From JAAYGT01 sp050252075 (GTDB lineage: Bacteria > Pseudomonadota > Gammaproteobacteria > Burkholderiales > Burkholderiaceae_B), in NCBI GenBank assembly GCA_050252075.1, contig JBFWLP010000002.1:1-64000 (forward strand): DNA of 64,000 nucleotides, read 5' to 3'. Below, in pieces: positions 60,627 through 64,000 of the stretch; position 1 is the first letter of the stretch, and every line of letters begins with the position of its first letter. The notes under the pieces are model-generated. The model was not told where the DNA came from, did no database searches, and saw nothing but the letters and a program-made list of their open reading frames with translations. A program made the position numbers and the translations under genes.

Positions 60627-61397
60627 TCAGGCCCGCAAAGCGGCGGCGCTCAGGAAGCGATGAAGGATTCCCGCCGAATAAAAGCGTGCCACCTGGCTTA
60701 AAAAGGCACTGAAATCGATACCGGCATCGTTGTCGGCACGATCGGAGATCGTACGGATAACGGCACAGGGCACGCCGTATTCAAAGCAGACCTGGGCAAC
60801 CGCCGCCCCTTCCATCTCGACGCACAAGGCCGACGGCAAGTCATCACGCAGCTGCTGTATGTGTGCCGCATCGCTGACAAAACAGTCGCCGCTGATGATC
60901 AGGCCACAGTGAACGACGGGCGAGACAACATTGAACTGCTTCCGGACGGTGATGGCAACATCGCCGTCAAATTGCTCCGTCACGTAGCGCCCGGCGCTGT
61001 CGTGAAGGATATCGGCCAGACCGGCATCCGCCTCGAAATGGCTTCTGCCGAGCAAGGGCACTTCGTAACGGGGAAAAAGCGGACTGACATCCAGGTCGTA
61101 GTGCATCAGGGCGGTGCCAACGACAATATCACCCACATTCACATGCCGCGCCACCGCCCCGGCCAGACCCGTGAATACCACCGTTTGCGCGTTGAATTCA
61201 CGAATAAGCGTTACCGCCGTTGCGGCCGCCGCCACTTTGCCGATGCGCGCCAGTACAACCACACACGGCAAGCCGTGCAAGGTTCCCGAGTAGTAATCGC
61301 GCCCGCCGATACTGTGCCGTTGCGCCTTGCCTTCCATGGCCTGGAGCAGCGACGCGATCTCGTCGTGCAGGGCCGCCATAATACCGATCGTCTTCAT
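60627..61397 (-). CDS. mtnN: 5'-methylthioadenosine/S-adenosylhomocysteine nucleosidase
   Basis: The 256-residue protein starts MKTIGIMAALHDEIASLLQA and has FTGLAGAVARHVNVGDIVVG near 75-94, and the catalytic segment VEMEGAAVAQVCFEYGVPC near 185-203 with Glu and Asp in RTISDRADND. It cleaves adenine from MTA and SAH. ATG at 61397 matches the family start and the open frame before it is not supported. It is 24 bases before the acyl-CoA ligase. Confidence 0.9.
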   Translation of the reverse strand: MKTIGIMAALHDEIASLLQAMEGKAQRHSIGGRDYYSGTLHGLPCVVVLARIGKVAAAATAVTLIREFNAQTVVFTGLAGAVARHVNVGDIVVGTALMHYDLDVSPLFPRYEVPLLGRSHFEADAGLADILHDSAGRYVTEQFDGDVAITVRKQFNVVSPVVHCGLIISGDCFVSDAAHIQQLRDDLPSALCVEMEGAAVAQVCFEYGVPCAVIRTISDRADNDAGIDFSAFLSQVARFYSAGILHRFLSAAALRA

Positions 61398-61511
61398 TGC
61401 AATACCTTGAAACCGAAATACACCGCTAATGTAACCGCGCACCCTGTCGTTGCGCCACAGCACTTGCTAAGATCAACCGGCAATGACCGACTCCCTTCCC
61501 CATACAATCCT

Positions 61512-62387
61512 ATGCGTATTACCCGACGACTCCTGCTGATCATCGCGGCCGTGGTGCTTGGACTGGCCGCAGTCGGAAGCTATATGGCGCTGGATCGCTG
61601 GCAACGGGCCATGATTTTCTCCGTCGAGCTCGGCGACGCACGCTGGGCGCGCGAGGCTCCCGCCAACACCGATGTTGCCGATCTTCCGCTGGAAAACGGC
61701 GACACCGTGCGAGCCTGGTTCATTGCCGGCCCCTCCCCCAACGCCCCGACCGTGCTTTACCTGCATGGCTCACGCTGGAACCTGAACAGCAGCGTCTTCC
61801 GGATCGAGCGCTGGCTCGACATGGGATACAGCATTCTGGCGATTGATTACCGGGGGTTTGGCGACTCATCCGACCGTCTGCCGTCACAACAGAGCGCCCG
61901 GGAAGATGCCCGGCGGGCCCTGCAGGAGCTGGCCAGGCGGCAACCCGATCCCGGCAAGCGCTTTGTGTACGGCCACAGCCTGGGCGGCGCGATCGCCGCC
62001 GATCTTGCATCACGCCACACCGACGTGGAATTTGCCGGGCTCATCCTGGAGTCAACCTTCACCCGTATCCGTGACATGATAGGCAGCAGCCGCTGGGCGC
62101 ACATTCCGGGGTTGCAGTATCTGGTCACGCAGCCCTTCGATTCACTCACGGCCATGAGCCGCATCCGGCAGCCGGTGCTGTTCATTCACGGCACCGATGA
62201 CCGCGTGGTTCCCCACACCATGAGCGATGAACTGTACCGAGCCGCCCAGGCACGGCCGCAGGGCAGGCAGGTTCTGGTGAAAATAGACGGCGCCTCACAC
62301 TCGGGTGCCAGCCGCAATGCCGGCTACGCCTTTGCCGTCCAGGAATTCATCCGCAACGCTCAGCATTATTCGGGTGCGCCCACCTAG
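61512..62387 (+). CDS. Membrane-anchored alpha/beta hydrolase
   Basis: The 291-residue protein has an N-terminal membrane helix (LLLIIAAVVLGLAAVGSYMA) and an alpha/beta hydrolase domain. The nucleophile is the Ser in YGHSLGGAIAAD near 157, the acid is the Asp in HGTDDRVVP near 235 and the His is in DGASHSGASRN near 265. An oxyanion motif TVLYLHGSRWN is near 80. Similar to the YfhR/BEM46-type lipases or esterases. Substrate unknown. It is divergent from mtnN. Confidence 0.86.
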   Translation: MRITRRLLLIIAAVVLGLAAVGSYMALDRWQRAMIFSVELGDARWAREAPANTDVADLPLENGDTVRAWFIAGPSPNAPTVLYLHGSRWNLNSSVFRIERWLDMGYSILAIDYRGFGDSSDRLPSQQSAREDARRALQELARRQPDPGKRFVYGHSLGGAIAADLASRHTDVEFAGLILESTFTRIRDMIGSSRWAHIPGLQYLVTQPFDSLTAMSRIRQPVLFIHGTDDRVVPHTMSDELYRAAQARPQGRQVLVKIDGASHSGASRNAGYAFAVQEFIRNAQHYSGAPT

Positions 62388-62475
62388 CAACAACGCGAAT
62401 AGAAAGCCATGTGGCCGGCAGGTATACTGAACCGGAACCTTGATTCAAAGGCAACCCATTCGGTAACGGAAACTC

Positions 62476-62985
62476 ATGGCTACTCTCGAATTCTTGCAAA
62501 ACCTTTCCGAACATCACGGCGGCGATATTGCCCTTGACGACGGCGAAACCGCAGTCACCTACAGCGAGCTGGTCACGGCGGCCAACGCGCTGGCGGTAGC
62601 GCTGCAAAACAAGGATCCCGTTCCAGGGTCCCGCGTTGCCCTGTGCGCCGCAACGTCGCTCGAATACCTGGTCACTGTGCTGGCCGTTCAGGCGGCGGGA
62701 AAGATCCTGGTTCCCCTGAACGTGCACGACACCCCGCAGAAGCTTTACGACATTCTGCTCAAAACACTGCCCAGCACCATCATCGTCGATGCCGTGGGCG
62801 AACAGCAAATCCAGTGCGACGACGACCTGAAGATCACCTTCGCCCAGTTTGAAGGCCTGGTGCGAACCTACTTTGGCGAAAAGCCCGAATCAGTCGACGC
62901 CACGCAAATCGTCACGGCACTTCCCCAACCCCTGGTAACCCAGGAAGACGAAAGCGCCGGCCTGCCGCCTGGCGGCGCGGCGTAA
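62476..62985 (+). CDS. Stand-alone N-terminal half of an ANL (AMP-binding) enzyme
   Basis: The 169-residue product matches only the first half of the adenylate-forming fold: GGDIALDDGETAVTYSELVT, RVALCAATSLEYLVTVLAVQ and AGKILVPLNVHDTPQKLYDI. The AMP-binding P-loop (SGTTG) and the C-terminal lysine domain are absent, and the protein ends in an acidic, proline-rich tail. The frame is intact with a GGAA site and ATG at 62476, followed by the patatin gene after 22 bases. It could be a partner subunit, a regulator or a decayed gene. Function not known. Confidence 0.7.
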   Translation: MATLEFLQNLSEHHGGDIALDDGETAVTYSELVTAANALAVALQNKDPVPGSRVALCAATSLEYLVTVLAVQAAGKILVPLNVHDTPQKLYDILLKTLPSTIIVDAVGEQQIQCDDDLKITFAQFEGLVRTYFGEKPESVDATQIVTALPQPLVTQEDESAGLPPGGAA

Positions 62986-63007
62986 CGCCGCCACCTGTTT
63001 TCGCCCC

Positions 63008-63991
63008 ATGCCCGGCCCCCACCGCCGCACTCCCCGCATCGGCCTTGCGCTGGGCAGCGGGTCGGCGCGCGGCTGGGCTCATATCGGGGTCATACAGGCG
63101 CTCGACGATGCGGGCATCCGCCCCGATATCGTGTGCGGCACCTCGATCGGCGCCCTGGTCGGCGCCGCCTACGCGGCCGGCGAACTGGAACGCTTCGCCG
63201 GCTGGGTCAGCAGCCTGGGCGTTACCGATGTGCTGTCATTTCTCGATGTAGGGCTGGCCGGCGGCATGATCAAGGGCGAGCGTCTCATGGGTTTTTTCAA
63301 GCGCAATTTCATTGATCGGCCCATTGAAGATCTGCCCCGCCAATTCGGAGCGGTCGCCACCGCGCTGGAAACCGGTCACGAAATCTGGTTGCGATCCGGT
63401 TCCACCATTGATTGCGTCCGCGCCTCGCTGGCACTGCCGGGCCTGTTCTCTCCGGTGTGGCACGAAGGCCGCCTGTTGGTTGACGGCGGTCTGGTGAACC
63501 CGGTGCCGGTGTCGCTGGCACGCGCCATGGGGGCCGACATCGTCATTGCCATCGACCTGAACGCCGACATCCTGGGCCGCCATTTGCAGCGCAATGCCGC
63601 GCCCCCCGACGCCACCGATGAACGGCCCGCGGCAGGCTATGAATGGTTACGCAAGGTGCAGGAAAATCTGGGCAATCTGTGGCCACAGGCAACGGCCGAG
63701 CCTGCGCCTGAAATTCCGTCGGTCATGAATGTGGTGGCGGCCAGTTTGAATATCATGCAGGTACGCATCACCCGCAGCCGCATGGCGGGTGAACCCCCCG
63801 ACATCGTCATTGCGCCCCGTCTGGCCCATCTGGCGCTCATGGATTTCCACCGCGCGGCGGCCGCCATCGACGCAGGCCGCGAAGCGGCAAAAACCTCGAT
63901 TACCGCGCTCACGGCGCTGGGCATAGGCCACGGCCGCGCCGGCGCCAACGGCACACCCCCGAACGATCAGCCGAACCGGCCGGTAATGTAG
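63008..63991 (+). CDS. Patatin-like phospholipase (RssA-like)
   Basis: The 327-residue protein has the oxyanion motif LGSGSARGWAHIGV near 15-28, the nucleophile GTSIGALVGAAYAAG (Ser near 46) and the catalytic Asp in LLVDGGLVNPVPVS near 158. It has the dyad of serine/aspartate patatins and lacks a signal peptide, as RssA/YchK proteins do. The C-terminal 70 residues are less conserved. Its 3' end overlaps the pstB end on the other strand by 25 bases. Confidence 0.9.
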   Translation: MPGPHRRTPRIGLALGSGSARGWAHIGVIQALDDAGIRPDIVCGTSIGALVGAAYAAGELERFAGWVSSLGVTDVLSFLDVGLAGGMIKGERLMGFFKRNFIDRPIEDLPRQFGAVATALETGHEIWLRSGSTIDCVRASLALPGLFSPVWHEGRLLVDGGLVNPVPVSLARAMGADIVIAIDLNADILGRHLQRNAAPPDATDERPAAGYEWLRKVQENLGNLWPQATAEPAPEIPSVMNVVAASLNIMQVRITRSRMAGEPPDIVIAPRLAHLALMDFHRAAAAIDAGREAAKTSITALTALGIGHGRAGANGTPPNDQPNRPVM

Positions 63992-64000
63992 TCTTCGGTT
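63967..64000 (-). CDS. pstB: Phosphate ABC transporter ATP-binding protein PstB, last ten residues
   Basis: On the minus strand, the frame entering from the right edge reads TEDYITGRFG then TGA (complement of 63967-63969). This is the conserved C-terminus of PstB (TEDYITGRYG in enterobacteria). Only ten codons are visible. It suggests a pst operon lies to the right on the minus strand. The tail overlaps the 3' end of the patatin gene by 25 bases. Confidence 0.8.
   Translation of the reverse strand, partial: TEDYITGRFG

Overview
The window looks like chromosome of a high-GC betaproteobacterium of the order Burkholderiales, most likely family Alcaligenaceae (the Bordetella / Achromobacter / Pusillimonas group). 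The grounds are the leuS-lptE-holA-proA order, the rpmB-rpmG pair, an orphan Bug-type (TctC) periplasmic receptor beside CoA-transferase and acyl-CoA dehydrogenase genes, and the sucA/odhA-type TCA genes. No taxon could be confirmed by search. I saw no insertion sequence, prophage, CRISPR array or rRNA; one tRNA gene (Pro, UGG) is present.

Layout. 1-5.7 kb: central carbon genes (3' part of the window's odhAB pair, odhA, and the two-domain malic enzyme maeB). 5.9-7.5 kb: small genes, including a Cys-cluster protein, an unknown protein and a secreted GlcG/HbpS-like protein. 7.6-19.1 kb: a 13-gene urea uptake and urease operon (urtABCDE-ureDA-ureJ-ureBCEFG) behind a clear sigma-54 promoter with NtrC-like boxes upstream. 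19.1-31.8 kb: housekeeping and envelope genes (a YdgA-like protein, a DsbA-fold isomerase, maiA-ispH-fkpB, radC, rpmE, an ArnT-like membrane protein, a MATE pump, argE, cfa, a Bcr/CflA pump). 31.8-41 kb: rpmB-rpmG, two small proteins, leuS-lptE-holA-proA, hemJ and a THUMP methyltransferase. 41-47.9 kb: a six-gene branched-chain-type ABC operon (livK-livHM fused-livG-livF) that continues into an ATP/ADP-translocase-like carrier and a Tat-exported aldo/keto reductase. 48-51 kb: an LTA-synthase-like sulfatase-fold enzyme, tRNA-Pro and a DMT exporter.

51-60.6 kb is an acyl-CoA catabolic island of unknown substrate: an AcuI-like reductase, a family III CoA-transferase, two acyl-CoA dehydrogenases, a nitronate-monooxygenase-like enzyme, a Bug receptor, an IclR regulator and an acyl-CoA ligase. 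A 19-bp palindrome just upstream of iclR recurs (16 of 19 positions) in the divergent promoter region of the CoA-transferase and the first dehydrogenase. This ties the two halves into one probable IclR regulon and is the most informative regulatory signal I found. 60.6-64 kb holds mtnN, an alpha/beta hydrolase, an isolated N-terminal half of an adenylate-forming enzyme, a patatin-like phospholipase and, at the edge, the last ten codons of pstB on the minus strand.

Most genes are ordinary. The points that deserve follow-up are the IclR operator pair, the sigma-54 control of the whole urt-ure block, the extended liv operon and the stand-alone adenylation half-domain.
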